64,000 bases of DNA from positions 18,041-82,040 of the forward strand of contig NZ_MAEI01000051.1 of the NCBI RefSeq assembly GCF_009933255.1, in the 5' to 3' direction. The DNA is from Enterococcus diestrammenae (lineage in GTDB: Bacteria; Bacillota; Bacilli; Lactobacillales; Enterococcaceae). The notes under the pieces are model-generated. The model ran no database searches. It saw nothing but the letters and a program-made list of their open reading frames with translations, and was not told the DNA's origin. Shown piece after piece: positions 37,611-46,399 of this stretch (position 1 is the stretch's first letter; the number at the start of each line of letters is the position of its first letter). A program made the position numbers and the translations under genes.

Positions 37611-38978
37611 TTGAGAATTGTTATTTTAGGAGCGGGCAAAGTCGGCTTTACGTTATGTGCCCAACTAGCTGAAGAAGATCATGATGTATTGGTGATTGAT
37701 CGAGAAGCTGATAAGATTGAACGATTAGTGGATCGCTATGATGTATTGGGGATTACTGGCAATGGGGCGACCTTTCAGATTTTGACTGAGGCGCAAGTGG
37801 AAGAGGCAGATATTTTTATTGCGGTAACGGATTCTGATGAATTGAATTTGCTGGCGGGGCTGTTGGCTAAACGGCTAGGAGCAGGAAATTGTATCGTACG
37901 GGTGCGTAATCCTGAATATTTGGAGCAACGAGAGTTCATGAAGGAAACCATGGGCCTGTCCATGATTGTCAATCCAGAACTTGAGGCGGCCTTTGAAATT
38001 CGGCGGATGATATTGTTTCCTTCAGCGGTGAAGGTGGACACCTTTGCCAATGGACGCATTGAGTTGGCGGAGTTTCGGATTACTGCTAAGAGTTCCTTGA
38101 TGGGGAAATTTTTGTATCAATTACCTAAGCTTTCCAAGGCAAAGGTGCTGATCTGTGCCATTAGTCGGCAGGAGGAAATCTTGATTCCTGATGGCAATGC
38201 CCAATTGCAGGAAAATGATCGTATCTATGTCATTGGTCAACACCAAAATCTTGTGCGCTTTTGCCGGGATATCCGTTTGTTTGAGCAAAAAATTCAGCGG
38301 GTGATGATTGTCGGCGGTGGTCGGATTGCTTATTATTTAGCGACGCAGCTAGCGGAACTGGGCTTGACTGTCAAAATCATCGAGAGCCAACAGCAGCGGG
38401 CGCAGGAATTATCGGAAAAATTTCCTCATCTGACGGTGATTCATTCAGATGGCAGTGATGAAGTGGTGTTGGAAGAAGAGGGCTTAGCTCGAATGGATGC
38501 CTTTGTGGCTTTGACGGGCTTGGACGAAGAAAATATTGTCATGAGTCTGTACGCTAAGCAGCAAAAGGTTAAGAAAACCATTGCCAAAGTGACTCGGATG
38601 GATTTCGCCCAAGTTTTGGAGCAGCTGGCCATCGACAGTGTGGTTTCTCCCAAAAGCATCATCGCCAATCAGATTTTGAGTTATGTACGGGCTAAGGATT
38701 TACAGGATGAAAGCTCGGGAGTGCGGCGGATGTATCGCCTGATTCACGACCAAGTGGAAGCTTTGGAATTTGTGGTGACAGAGAGCTGCTCTTTTAAAAA
38801 TCAGCCACTAAAAACCTTGAATACCAAAGAAAACTTGCTGATAGCGGCGATTTCTCGAGGCAAGCAAACCATCGTGCCGGATGGGGAGACAGTGTTGCGC
38901 CCAGGAGATCACGTGATTATTGTTGCGAAAGAAGAAAAAATCCATTCACTAGAAATGATACTTAAAGGAACTCGTTAG
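37611..38978 (+). CDS. trkA: Trk potassium uptake regulatory subunit TrkA
   Basis: A 455-residue peripheral membrane protein with two RCK_N (Rossmann NAD-binding) and two RCK_C domains. The first glycine motif is ILGAGKVGFTLCAQL, the second IVGGGRIAYYLATQL near the middle. It binds NAD(H) or ATP and gates the TrkH channel. The start is TTG at 37611, preceded by GGGGAGGAAA; an in-frame upstream ATG at 37554 would add 19 residues unlike the family and lacks such a site. It is followed after 3 bp by trkH. Confidence 0.92.
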   Translation: MRIVILGAGKVGFTLCAQLAEEDHDVLVIDREADKIERLVDRYDVLGITGNGATFQILTEAQVEEADIFIAVTDSDELNLLAGLLAKRLGAGNCIVRVRNPEYLEQREFMKETMGLSMIVNPELEAAFEIRRMILFPSAVKVDTFANGRIELAEFRITAKSSLMGKFLYQLPKLSKAKVLICAISRQEEILIPDGNAQLQENDRIYVIGQHQNLVRFCRDIRLFEQKIQRVMIVGGGRIAYYLATQLAELGLTVKIIESQQQRAQELSEKFPHLTVIHSDGSDEVVLEEEGLARMDAFVALTGLDEENIVMSLYAKQQKVKKTIAKVTRMDFAQVLEQLAIDSVVSPKSIIANQILSYVRAKDLQDESSGVRRMYRLIHDQVEALEFVVTESCSFKNQPLKTLNTKENLLIAAISRGKQTIVPDGETVLRPGDHVIIVAKEEKIHSLEMILKGTR

Positions 38979-38981
38979 CTG

Positions 38982-40421
38982 ATGAATAAAAAAATGATTG
39001 TCTATTTGTTAGGAAAAATTCTCCAAGCAGAAGGGCTAATGTTATTACTACCAACGTTAGTAGCAGTCATCTATCAAGAATCGTTGGTGGCAAGCTATGG
39101 TGGCTTGGCTTGCTTGCTTTTGGTGATGGGCGGTTTGATTAGTTTAAAAGCGCCAAAAGATAAAGGTATCTTCATTAAGGAAGGCTTGTTTATTGTCGGT
39201 GTTAGTTGGGTACTGTTGTCCTTTTTTGGTGCGGTGCCACTGGTGGTCTCTGGTGAAATGCCTCATTTTGCAGATGCTTTTTTTGAGGTGGTATCAGGCT
39301 TTACTACCACTGGCGCGACGGTTTTATCGGATATTGATGCCTTGAGTCATGCCAGTCTATTTTGGCGCAGTTTCACTCACTGGGTGGGTGGTATGGGGAT
39401 TTTGGTCTTTACTGTGGCTTTTATCCCAGTAGCTTCGGGACGGACAATGCATATTTTGAAAGCGGAAATGCCCGGACCGATTGTTGGGAAGTTGGTATCG
39501 AAAACCCGAGTAGCCGCGCGGATTTTGTATTTGCTTTATGGCGCCTTAACCTTGTTAGAAGTGCTTTTTCTGTTGCTAGGTGGCATGCCCTTTTTCGATA
39601 GTTTGTTAAATACTTTTGCCACGGCGGGAACTGGCGGCTTTACCATGAGTAATGCCGGTATTATCGGCTATCACAGTCCTTATCTTGAAGGGGTACTGAC
39701 GGTCTTTATGATCTTGTTCGGGGTGAATTTTAACCTGCTGTTTTTGGTGATTAGCGGTAAGGGATTGCTGGCGTTGAAAAATGAAGAACTTCGCTGGTAT
39801 TTGGGAATTATTGCGGTGGCGATAGCTTTGCTTACGGTCAATCTGATGTCGGTGTATGATTCGGTGACGACGGCTTTTCGTTATGGTGCGTTTCAAGTGG
39901 CGTCGATCATCACCACCACAGGTTTTGTGACGGCTGACTACGATCAGTGGCCGATGTTTTCCCAGACGGTGTTGCTACTGTTGATGTTTGTCGGGGCTAG
40001 TGCTGGTTCTACCGGGGGCGGGATGAAGGTGTCCCGCTTAGTGATGGTAGTCAAAAGTGGTGTTAAAGAAATTAAGCGGATGCTCCATCCTCATGGGGTG
40101 ATTACCGTCGATTTTGAAGGAGCACCTGTCTCGCGGAAAACATTAAATAATATGCATAGCTATTTTATCTTATATGCGTTGGTCTTTTGTAGTGCACTAT
40201 TGGTGATTTCATTGGAAAATTTGGATTTTCATACCACCTTTTCCGCTGTGGCAACTACTATTAACAATGTTGGACCGGGCTTTAACGGCGTGGGTCCGAT
40301 GCAAAACTTCGGTGGCTTGAGGGATCTATCCAAATACACCTTGTCATTTACCATGTTGGCGGGACGTTTGGAGATTTTCCCTGTGTTGCTGTTGTTTTCA
40401 AAATATTTTTGGAAAGAATAA
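38982..40421 (+). CDS. trkH: Trk potassium uptake channel subunit TrkH
   Basis: A 479-residue membrane protein with four pore repeats. The selectivity-filter loops are readable in order: SGFTTTGATVL, ATAGTGGFTMSNAG, ITTTGFVTADY and NNVGPGFNGVG. It moves K+ (with Na+ or H+) into the cell under TrkA control. It is co-transcribed with trkA and is the last gene before a hairpin terminator. Confidence 0.94.
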   Translation: MNKKMIVYLLGKILQAEGLMLLLPTLVAVIYQESLVASYGGLACLLLVMGGLISLKAPKDKGIFIKEGLFIVGVSWVLLSFFGAVPLVVSGEMPHFADAFFEVVSGFTTTGATVLSDIDALSHASLFWRSFTHWVGGMGILVFTVAFIPVASGRTMHILKAEMPGPIVGKLVSKTRVAARILYLLYGALTLLEVLFLLLGGMPFFDSLLNTFATAGTGGFTMSNAGIIGYHSPYLEGVLTVFMILFGVNFNLLFLVISGKGLLALKNEELRWYLGIIAVAIALLTVNLMSVYDSVTTAFRYGAFQVASIITTTGFVTADYDQWPMFSQTVLLLLMFVGASAGSTGGGMKVSRLVMVVKSGVKEIKRMLHPHGVITVDFEGAPVSRKTLNNMHSYFILYALVFCSALLVISLENLDFHTTFSAVATTINNVGPGFNGVGPMQNFGGLRDLSKYTLSFTMLAGRLEIFPVLLLFSKYFWKE

Positions 40422-40465
40422 AAATGAGCAGTCGCCGCTAGTTGTACAACGGGACTGCTCATTTT
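40421..40465. terminator. Bidirectional terminator between trkH and the cupin gene
   Basis: AAAATGAGCAGTC (40421-40433) pairs perfectly with 40453-40465, flanked by A and T runs in both directions. It lies between convergent genes. Confidence 0.85.
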
Positions 40466-40474
40466 TGGCGTGGG

Positions 40475-40813
40475 TTAGATTTCTGGCTTTACTACGATTA
40501 AGAGCATTTGGAAGGCGGCCACAGCTTTGAGGGCATGGGGAATGTTGGCAGGCATGACGATGCTTTCGCCGGCGTTCACCAAAAAGGTCTCGTCACCGAT
40601 GGTAATCTTGGCGGTGCCGGACAAAATGTTGACCATGGCATCACCAGGAGAAGCATGGCGCCCGATTTCTTCATCGGTGTCCAAAGAAAATAAGGTTATG
40701 CCCAGGTCTGGCCGTTGGACCAAAGTTTTGCTGGTAACTTGTTCTTCTTCTACAGGGATTTCATCGCGAAGATTCAGCACTTCGCTTTGGGACAGTTTGT
40801 CGATAAATGGCAT
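40475..40813 (-). CDS. Small cupin-domain protein
   Basis: A 112-residue single-cupin protein. The first motif is GRHASPGDAMVNILSGTAKITIG and the second NAGESIVMPANIPHALKA, with one clear metal-ligand His in each (GRH and IPH). The start at 40813 is set by AAGGAG at 8-nt spacing; a GTG at 40822 lies inside that site. Its stop is 9 bp from the trkH terminator. Such proteins range from metal-dependent enzymes to sensors; no function can be assigned. It is last in a minus-strand set with a second cupin, a nitroreductase and a PdxR-like regulator. Confidence 0.75.
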   Translation of the reverse strand: MPFIDKLSQSEVLNLRDEIPVEEEQVTSKTLVQRPDLGITLFSLDTDEEIGRHASPGDAMVNILSGTAKITIGDETFLVNAGESIVMPANIPHALKAVAAFQMLLIVVKPEI

Positions 40814-40825
40814 TTTTTTCACTCC

Positions 40826-41155
40826 TTAATGGTTGGGTTCATTCTCGGTTTGTAGTATTTTACAATTGGTGACGGCTTTCAGGCTGTGACGATAATTTAC
40901 CGGCAGTGGCAGACAGTCACCGGCGTTGAGCAGCCAGCTATCAGTTTCGCTGGTAACTTCCAGTTGGCCCTCTAACACTTGGATAATCTTAATCAAAGGA
41001 CTTTCTTCGGCGCTGATGGTTTCTCCTTGGGCCAAAGCTAGCAACGTTACCGGTAGTTTCGTGCCGAAGCGCTTTTTCAAGGAACGGCTGGCAATCTGAC
41101 CTTCGTGATAATCAAGCAAGTCCGCTAGGTGATAGGACTGAGGAGTTCCAGGCAT
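40826..41155 (-). CDS. Small cupin-like protein, second of a pair
   Basis: A 109-residue protein of cupin layout: IIQVLEGQLEVTSE followed by NAGDCLPLPVNYRHSLKAV. The first metal-binding motif lacks the usual His residues (ALAQGETISAEESPLIK), so only a His near RHS remains and metal binding is doubtful. It ends 12 bases before the start of the next cupin gene, whose ribosome binding site overlaps its stop. The two may form a heteromeric cupin. Function unknown. Confidence 0.65.
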   Translation of the reverse strand: MPGTPQSYHLADLLDYHEGQIASRSLKKRFGTKLPVTLLALAQGETISAEESPLIKIIQVLEGQLEVTSETDSWLLNAGDCLPLPVNYRHSLKAVTNCKILQTENEPNH

Positions 41156-41176
41156 TCGGGTACCTTCTTTCTGGCA

Positions 41177-41902
41177 TTATTTTAATAACCCTTGTCTTTT
41201 TAAGTAGGCATCAATTTGACCGCTTGGTTCTTGGGAGAAGACGTCGCTGAATTTTTTCGTCCAGTCTTTGGTTTCCCGCGCTTCGCCGAATTTCCGCATG
41301 GTTTCATCATAGTCTTCAATCAACTGGTAGTCATAGTCTTGATAAGTATCGTAGTGAACTACGGCGGCTTCTGGGAGACGCGGTTTGACTTGCATCTCGA
41401 CATTCGGTTTGCCAATAGAAAGACCGGCGACTGGAAAGACATAATCTGGCAAGTGTAAGAGTTCGGCGACTTCTTTGAGATTGTTGCGGATACTGCCCAC
41501 AACGACGCTACCGAGACCTAGCGCTTCCACTGCCACCACAGCATTTTGCAAAGCTAAGGCAGCATCAGCGGTAGCCACTAGCAAAGGATCGATGCTTTCC
41601 CCGACGTGATAAGGTACCTGATGTTGTTCGGCGACTTTTTGAGTGCGTTTGAGATCTGCTAAAAAGACTAAAAATACCGAACTATGAAGCATATGGGGGT
41701 TACGGGGATTCCATTCCACCAGTTTTTCGCGAAGGCCTTGGTCTTTGATGACTAAGATGGAATACAATTGGCCATTCATCCAAGTGGGGGCTTGGCGGGC
41801 GCTGTCTAAAATTTGTTGCAGGTCCTCATCAGAGAGTTGATAATCCTCGTCGAAATGGCGATAGGTGCGGTGATCTTGTAATTGTTTGATGGTTTCTTTC
41901 AT
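41177..41902 (-). CDS. Nitroreductase-family NAD(P)H-dependent FMN oxidoreductase
   Basis: A 241-residue flavoprotein of the NfrA/FRP-like nitroreductase group. The N-terminal FMN-phosphate motif is HRTYRHFDEDY (12-22), then ILDSARQAPTWMNGQ and the glycine-rich LGLGSVVVGSIRNNLKEV. Relatives reduce nitro compounds, quinones or free flavins. The gene starts just beyond the end of the PdxR-like regulator gene, whose last codons contain its GGAG site, so the two are probably co-transcribed. Confidence 0.88.
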   Translation of the reverse strand: MKETIKQLQDHRTYRHFDEDYQLSDEDLQQILDSARQAPTWMNGQLYSILVIKDQGLREKLVEWNPRNPHMLHSSVFLVFLADLKRTQKVAEQHQVPYHVGESIDPLLVATADAALALQNAVVAVEALGLGSVVVGSIRNNLKEVAELLHLPDYVFPVAGLSIGKPNVEMQVKPRLPEAAVVHYDTYQDYDYQLIEDYDETMRKFGEARETKDWTKKFSDVFSQEPSGQIDAYLKRQGLLK

Positions 41903-41908
41903 GGGTGT

Positions 41909-43336
41909 CTAAGGCTCCTTTGTTTTTAGTTTTTTCGTAACAGTGGCGAGGCGCTGGACAAAATCTGTTAGGTGCTCTGCTTCTAGCCGGGTGTAGTTGA
42001 TTCTCATGGACATTGTATCATTGCTGAAGAGAAAAGCCGGTGCTACCAGCAAGCCCGCTTTCAAAAAAGGTTCCCAGTCCCGTCTAGTCAACAGGTGATG
42101 ACGCCAAGTCAGCCAGGTGTATAACCCCCCCTTGATGGGACGAACCTGCCAATCGGCGGTTAGCGGCTTGAGACTGGTGGTAAAAGCTGCTCCTCGTTGG
42201 CGTAACTCAGCGATTAGTCGGCTATGATTGGGCTCATAGGTGGACGAACGCAAGGCGCTGTCTGCCAAAAGCTGGGAGAAAATATTGGTTTCAACATCCA
42301 TCCGTTGTTTGGCACTGGCGAGGCTGGCAATTAACGGGCTGGGCGCCAAAAGCCAGCCGATTTTGATAGAAGGCCCGAAAAGTTTGGATAAAGATCCGAG
42401 GTAGATGACTTGATCGGTGGCTAATGTTTTTAACTTTGGCAGAGGTGTGCCAAAGTCCAACTCTCCAAACACATCGTCTTCGATAATGGGGACGTAGTGT
42501 TTTTGACAGACGGCGATGATGGCTTTTCGTCGAGGCAAACTCATCAAACGACCGGTGGGATTTTGGAAACTTGGATTTAAGTATAAAAAGCGAATCTTTT
42601 TTTGAATGATGCATTGCTCTAAGGCTTCCGGTAAGATTCCTTCTTCATCGCAGGCCACTCCTGCTAGCAAGATGCCAAGGGACTGAAACATCGGCAAAGA
42701 GAATAAAAAGGAAGGTTCTTCCGTAGCAACGACTTCTCCGGGACTTAGTAAGGACTGCAGGAGCAAAGAAATTCCTTGCGAAGAACCAGACGTGATCAAT
42801 AAATCTTGACCGGTGCCATCCAGACCATAGTTGTTGGCTAATTTCGCCAAAATTTGGTCTTTAAGCGGCTGATAGCCGGTGGCAGTCAGACTATTTTCTG
42901 CTTCAAGAATCTTTTCCCAACGCATCGCAGGAAAACTAAAATCGGGAATCAAACTAGTGGGGAGCTCTCCAGTGTGAAGATCCAGGACGTCCGGCTGTTC
43001 TTTTCGTCGATTTAGTTCCACTAGGTAGGGGTCTGGAGTAAAGGGTGCCTGCCGGAGCAGTTGCTGCCATTGGTATTGGGGGGCTAAGCGACTCCCCCAA
43101 CGTCCTTTCGCAACTTCGGTACCGCTCCCTTGCCGGCGCGTAATCCAGCCGAGACTGACTAACTCTTCTAACGCATGGTTGACGGTGGAGCGGTTGACAC
43201 CATAGTTTGCGGCGAGCTGTCGTTCCGGGGGGAGTTTATCGCCGGGATTGAGTTCGCCAGCTTGAATCGCATCGATGACGTGAGTGATGATTTGTTGAAA
43301 CAAAGGCGCTTTAGCTGAGCGGTCCAGCTGTCTCAT
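41909..43336 (-). CDS. MocR/PdxR-like regulator (GntR wHTH plus aminotransferase domain)
   Basis: A 475-residue MocR-type regulator. The GntR winged helix (about 1-75) contains LPPERQLAANYGVNRSTVNHALEEL (split here only by wing residues) and the rest is a fold-type I aminotransferase domain with the PLP lysine in SLSKLFGPSIK. PdxR proteins use PLP or pyridoxal as effector and control vitamin B6 genes. It is divergent from a pyridoxine kinase gene with an ECF S component behind it, which strongly supports the PdxR role. A direct repeat in the gap is the likely operator. Confidence 0.88.
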   Translation of the reverse strand: MRQLDRSAKAPLFQQIITHVIDAIQAGELNPGDKLPPERQLAANYGVNRSTVNHALEELVSLGWITRRQGSGTEVAKGRWGSRLAPQYQWQQLLRQAPFTPDPYLVELNRRKEQPDVLDLHTGELPTSLIPDFSFPAMRWEKILEAENSLTATGYQPLKDQILAKLANNYGLDGTGQDLLITSGSSQGISLLLQSLLSPGEVVATEEPSFLFSLPMFQSLGILLAGVACDEEGILPEALEQCIIQKKIRFLYLNPSFQNPTGRLMSLPRRKAIIAVCQKHYVPIIEDDVFGELDFGTPLPKLKTLATDQVIYLGSLSKLFGPSIKIGWLLAPSPLIASLASAKQRMDVETNIFSQLLADSALRSSTYEPNHSRLIAELRQRGAAFTTSLKPLTADWQVRPIKGGLYTWLTWRHHLLTRRDWEPFLKAGLLVAPAFLFSNDTMSMRINYTRLEAEHLTDFVQRLATVTKKLKTKEP

Positions 43337-43371
43337 CGGGAGTCCTCCTTTTTGAAATCGTCAGAAAATTT

Positions 43372-43433
43372 AATTGGTTGGTTCTAAAATAAGCCAATTG
43401 GTTGTTTTCGTCAAGGAGGAGGGGCGCTATACT
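43372..43433 (+). promoter_or_regulatory. Probable PdxR operator and pyridoxine-kinase promoter
   Basis: Two direct copies of AATTGGTTG (43372-43380 and 43396-43404) are 24 bp apart. A -10 TATACT is at 43428-43433 with a poor -35. Direct repeats upstream of a weak promoter are typical of MocR activators, which bind as dimers to same-direction sites. Confidence 0.6.
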
Positions 43434-43478
43434 CAAAACTAATAAAGGTCTAACAACTTGAATGAAGAGGTGTGACAA

Positions 43479-44306
43479 ATGAAAAAAGTATTGACGATTG
43501 CAGGGTCTGATTCCACAGGTGGGGCCGGCTTACAAGCAGATTTGAAAACTTTCCAAGAGTATGGGGTCTTTGGTTTTTCTAGTTTGACCTCAGTAGTGAC
43601 GATGGATCCGACAGCTGGCTGGTCTCATGAAGTGACGGAGATGCCGGTGGATTTATTAGAGAAACAGTTGATTTCGGTATTTGCTGGCGGACCAGTCGCA
43701 GCATTGAAAACAGGAATGATGGGCAACGAGGCCAATATTGCTTTAGCGAGTGAGTACATTGGCAAATATCCTGAGACGAAAGTCGTCATTGATCCGGTCA
43801 TCGCTTGCAAAGGGACTGCGCAAATTCTCCAGCCTAAAAGCGTGGCTGCTATTAAGGAATATTTACTCCCGCGAGCACTAGTGACGACACCAAATTTGGT
43901 GGAAGCCGGGATTTTATCCGAACTGGGTGATTTGACTTCTATCGATGATATGAAAAAAGCGGCTGTGGCTATCCATCAACAAGGAGCGAAAAACGTAGTG
44001 GTAAAAGGCGGCCATCGTCTAGGAACAGAAAAAGCGGTGGATCTTTTATATGACGGGCAAGACTTTATTTTGTTAGAAAATGAATTGTATCAAACGGATT
44101 GGAATCATGGTGCGGGCTGTACATTTGCTGCAGCGATTACGGCTGGATTAGCGAAAGGGTTGTCGATGGCCGCGGCCGTTCGTCTGGCAAAACAATTTGT
44201 GGCGCAAGGTATCCGGCAAGGAGTCGTGGTCAATCCTTACGTCGGTCATGTGTGGCATGGGGCTTACAATAGCGCCGAACACCGGCTGACTCCCGAACTG
44301 GATTAA
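43479..44306 (+). CDS. pdxK: Pyridoxine/pyridoxal kinase (ThiD-like PdxK)
   Basis: A 275-residue ribokinase-superfamily enzyme of the ThiD-like group used for vitamin B6 salvage in Firmicutes. The N-terminal AGSDSTGGAGLQADLKT, PNLVEAGIL and the anion-hole/catalytic HGAGCTFAAAI are present. It phosphorylates pyridoxine, pyridoxal or pyridoxamine. An HMP kinase (thiD) is the alternative, but the MocR/PdxR neighbour and the absence of thiamine genes favour B6. It is followed after 31 bp by the S component. Confidence 0.85.
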   Translation: MKKVLTIAGSDSTGGAGLQADLKTFQEYGVFGFSSLTSVVTMDPTAGWSHEVTEMPVDLLEKQLISVFAGGPVAALKTGMMGNEANIALASEYIGKYPETKVVIDPVIACKGTAQILQPKSVAAIKEYLLPRALVTTPNLVEAGILSELGDLTSIDDMKKAAVAIHQQGAKNVVVKGGHRLGTEKAVDLLYDGQDFILLENELYQTDWNHGAGCTFAAAITAGLAKGLSMAAAVRLAKQFVAQGIRQGVVVNPYVGHVWHGAYNSAEHRLTPELD

Positions 44307-44337
44307 GAGCATTATTATAGAAGAAAGAAGGAGCAAC

Positions 44338-44886
44338 ATGAAAAAGACAGTTAGCATTCAAAGTATTGTTTTGGTAGCCTTGTTCGCTGCTTTAACGGTA
44401 ATAGGAACCACTATTAAAATCCCCTTGCCTACCGGGGCGTTTGTCCACCTAGGAAATGCAGTACTTCTTTTGTCTGTGTTATTGCTAGGCTATTTTAAAG
44501 GTTCCTTGGCTGGTGGGTTGGGCTTTTTCATTTTTGATATCATGAATGGCTATGCGACAGAAGCGCCCTATTTTATCTTGGAGAGTTTCATCGTCGGCGC
44601 AGCAGCATATGGGGCTTTTCGCCTATTTAAAAAGAATCCTACGCATATTTGGCAAGTTATCGTGATAGGGATAGTGACGGGGATTGCAAAACTCATCATG
44701 ACCCAAATCAAAAACACTGTTATGAATTTGATTGCCGGAGCGAGCTTTGGCCCGGCATTTGCTGGTGCTTTTGCTAAATTACCAGCAACGGTGATCAACG
44801 TCAGCCTGACATTGTTGATTGTGGCGTTGGTTTACTTCCCGCTAAAAGCTGCGATGCGCCGGACGTTCCATCAAGAATTTGTCTAA
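44338..44886 (+). CDS. ECF transporter S component, probably for vitamin B6 (PdxU-like)
   Basis: A 182-residue membrane protein with six helices. The N-terminal VALFAALTVIGTTIKIPLPTG matches the ECF S-component pattern, including small residues in helix 1 that contact EcfT. It captures a vitamin and uses the shared EcfA1/A2/T module, encoded at 60262-62730. Co-transcription with pdxK under a PdxR-like regulator points to pyridoxine or pyridoxal as substrate. Confidence 0.82.
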   Translation: MKKTVSIQSIVLVALFAALTVIGTTIKIPLPTGAFVHLGNAVLLLSVLLLGYFKGSLAGGLGFFIFDIMNGYATEAPYFILESFIVGAAAYGAFRLFKKNPTHIWQVIVIGIVTGIAKLIMTQIKNTVMNLIAGASFGPAFAGAFAKLPATVINVSLTLLIVALVYFPLKAAMRRTFHQEFV

Positions 44887-44915
44887 GAAACAGTGGAGAT
44901 TGTATCAATAGCAAG

Positions 44916-44944
44916 TGAAAATCCGTTTAACGACGGATTTTTTG
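44916..44944 (+). terminator. Terminator after the B6 operon
   Basis: AAATCCGT (44918-44925) pairs with ACGGATTT (44933-44940), followed by TTT on the plus strand. Confidence 0.75.
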
Positions 44945-45204
44945 CGTATTTAACGTAAGAGAGTCTAGAAATGGTAACTAAGCCAAAGTTGGTGAAGTGT
45001 AATTTCTTACTAATCAAAAATAAAATAGGTGAAATGGGTGGTGGCGGAGTCGGTTTTCCAGGTGCGTTCCTTACCCATCAGGGCTTAGCGCTCCCTAGCT
45101 AAGGTTCATATTTTTTAGTCTTAATAAAAAATATAGGTTCAAAGTGAATGAAACCCCTTACGCCAAAAAGGCAGTAAAAACCTTGCCAAAACAAGAAAAA
45201 AAGC
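44945..45204. other. Intergenic stretch before the S10 promoter
   Basis: No gene is seen. It holds GGTGAAATGGGT near 45029-45040, an ATGGGT/ACCCAT pair spanning about 45 bp, CTTAGC/GCTAAG near 45083-45102 and an AT-only stem at about 45107-45134. The layout resembles the palindromic repeats elsewhere in the window, but I could not align it to them convincingly. Confidence 0.35.
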
Positions 45205-45233
45205 TTGCTATCAAAGCTTTCATGTACTATAAT
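45205..45233 (+). promoter_or_regulatory. S10 operon promoter
   Basis: A -35 TTGCTA (45205-45210), a 17-bp spacer and a consensus -10 TATAAT (45228-45233). Transcription should begin near 45240, leaving a leader of about 165 nt before rpsJ. Confidence 0.7.
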
Positions 45234-45239
45234 CAGAAA

Positions 45240-45399
45240 GGTGCTGTTTACGGAAAACGTGAAAAGCACTGGTGGGATAAGCTTTTATTCTGCCGGCTAT
45301 GAAATGAGAGGTTGCGACACGCCCGGACGCTTTGCCACGGAAAGGCGCATCGGAAATTTTCATGGAGCCATGTCTACTTTTAAAATAGGCGAAGGAGGG
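45240..45399 (+). promoter_or_regulatory. S10 operon leader, probably structured
   Basis: About 160 nt of untranslated leader with several GC-rich blocks (GGTTGCGACACGCCCGG at about 45310-45326, GCTTTGCCACGGAAAGGCGC at about 45331-45350, CATGGAGCCATG at 45361-45372). GCCacgGAAAGGC- and CATGgagcCATG-type stems can form. It has the look of an autoregulatory leader for the ribosomal operon, but the controlling protein cannot be read from the sequence. Confidence 0.5.
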
Positions 45400-45405
45400 A
45401 AAACA

Positions 45406-45714
45406 ATGGCAAAACAAAAAATTCGTATCCGATTAAAAGCGTATGAACATCGTATTTTAGATCAATCCGCGGACAAGATCGTTGAAACGGCAAAAAGAAC
45501 TGGGGCTTCTGTGTCAGGTCCAATTCCGTTGCCAACTGAACGCAGCTTGTACACTGTTATCCGCGCGACTCACAAATACAAAGATTCACGCGAACAATTC
45601 GAAATGCGTACTCACAAACGTCTAATCGACATTGTGAATCCTACACCAAAAACAGTTGATGCTTTGATGAAGCTTGACTTGCCAAGCGGTGTAAACATTG
45701 AAATCAAACTATAA
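45406..45714 (+). CDS. rpsJ: 30S ribosomal protein S10
   Basis: A 102-residue S10 (also NusE, part of antitermination complexes). The start [19 protein letters not shown] is the family standard and follows GAAGGAGGG. A longer in-frame start at 45205 would cover the promoter and is rejected. It is the first gene of the S10-spc-alpha cluster. Confidence 0.98.
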   Translation: MAKQKIRIRLKAYEHRILDQSADKIVETAKRTGASVSGPIPLPTERSLYTVIRATHKYKDSREQFEMRTHKRLIDIVNPTPKTVDALMKLDLPSGVNIEIKL

Positions 45715-45742
45715 TCATTAAAACGAAGATGGAGGTGTAATC

Positions 45743-46372
45743 ATGACCAAAGGAATCTTAGGGAAAAAAGTGGGAATGACTCAAATCTTCACCGAATCTG
45801 GCGAATTGATCCCAGTAACAGTTGTTGAAGCTACGCCAAACGTAGTATTACAAGTAAAAACTGTAGAAAACGACGGTTACGAAGCGATCCAAGTTGGCTA
45901 CCAAGATATGCGTGAAGTTTTGTCTAACAAACCTGCGAAAGGTCATGTTGCAAAAGCAAACACGGCTCCTAAGCGCTTCATTCGCGAATTCAAGAATGTT
46001 GAGCTTGAGGGCTTAGAAGTCGGTTCAGAAATCAAAGTTGACACATTCGCTGCAGGCGATATCGTCGACGTTACAGGGACTTCAAAAGGTAAAGGATTCC
46101 AAGGCGTTATCAAACGTCACGGACAAAGCCGCGGCCCAATGGCACACGGTTCTCGTTACCACCGTCGTCCTGGTTCAATGGGTCCAGTAGCTCCTAACCG
46201 GGTCTTCAAAAACAAACACTTGGCTGGCCGTATGGGTGGCAACCGCGTGACTATGCAAAACCTTGAAATCGTTCGGGTTGATGCAGAACGCAACGTTATC
46301 CTCATCAAAGGGAATGTGCCAGGCGCGAAAAAATCATTGATTACGATCAAATCTGCTGTTAAAGCGAAATAA
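45743..46372 (+). CDS. rplC: 50S ribosomal protein L3
   Basis: A 209-residue L3, which binds near the peptidyl-transferase centre and starts 50S assembly. [16 protein letters not shown] and the long loop [18 protein letters not shown] are present. GGAGGTG precedes the ATG. Gap to rplD is 27 nt. Confidence 0.98.
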   Translation: MTKGILGKKVGMTQIFTESGELIPVTVVEATPNVVLQVKTVENDGYEAIQVGYQDMREVLSNKPAKGHVAKANTAPKRFIREFKNVELEGLEVGSEIKVDTFAAGDIVDVTGTSKGKGFQGVIKRHGQSRGPMAHGSRYHRRPGSMGPVAPNRVFKNKHLAGRMGGNRVTMQNLEIVRVDAERNVILIKGNVPGAKKSLITIKSAVKAK

Positions 46373-46399
46373 TCGAGAAAGGGAAGGAGGAACTAAGGA

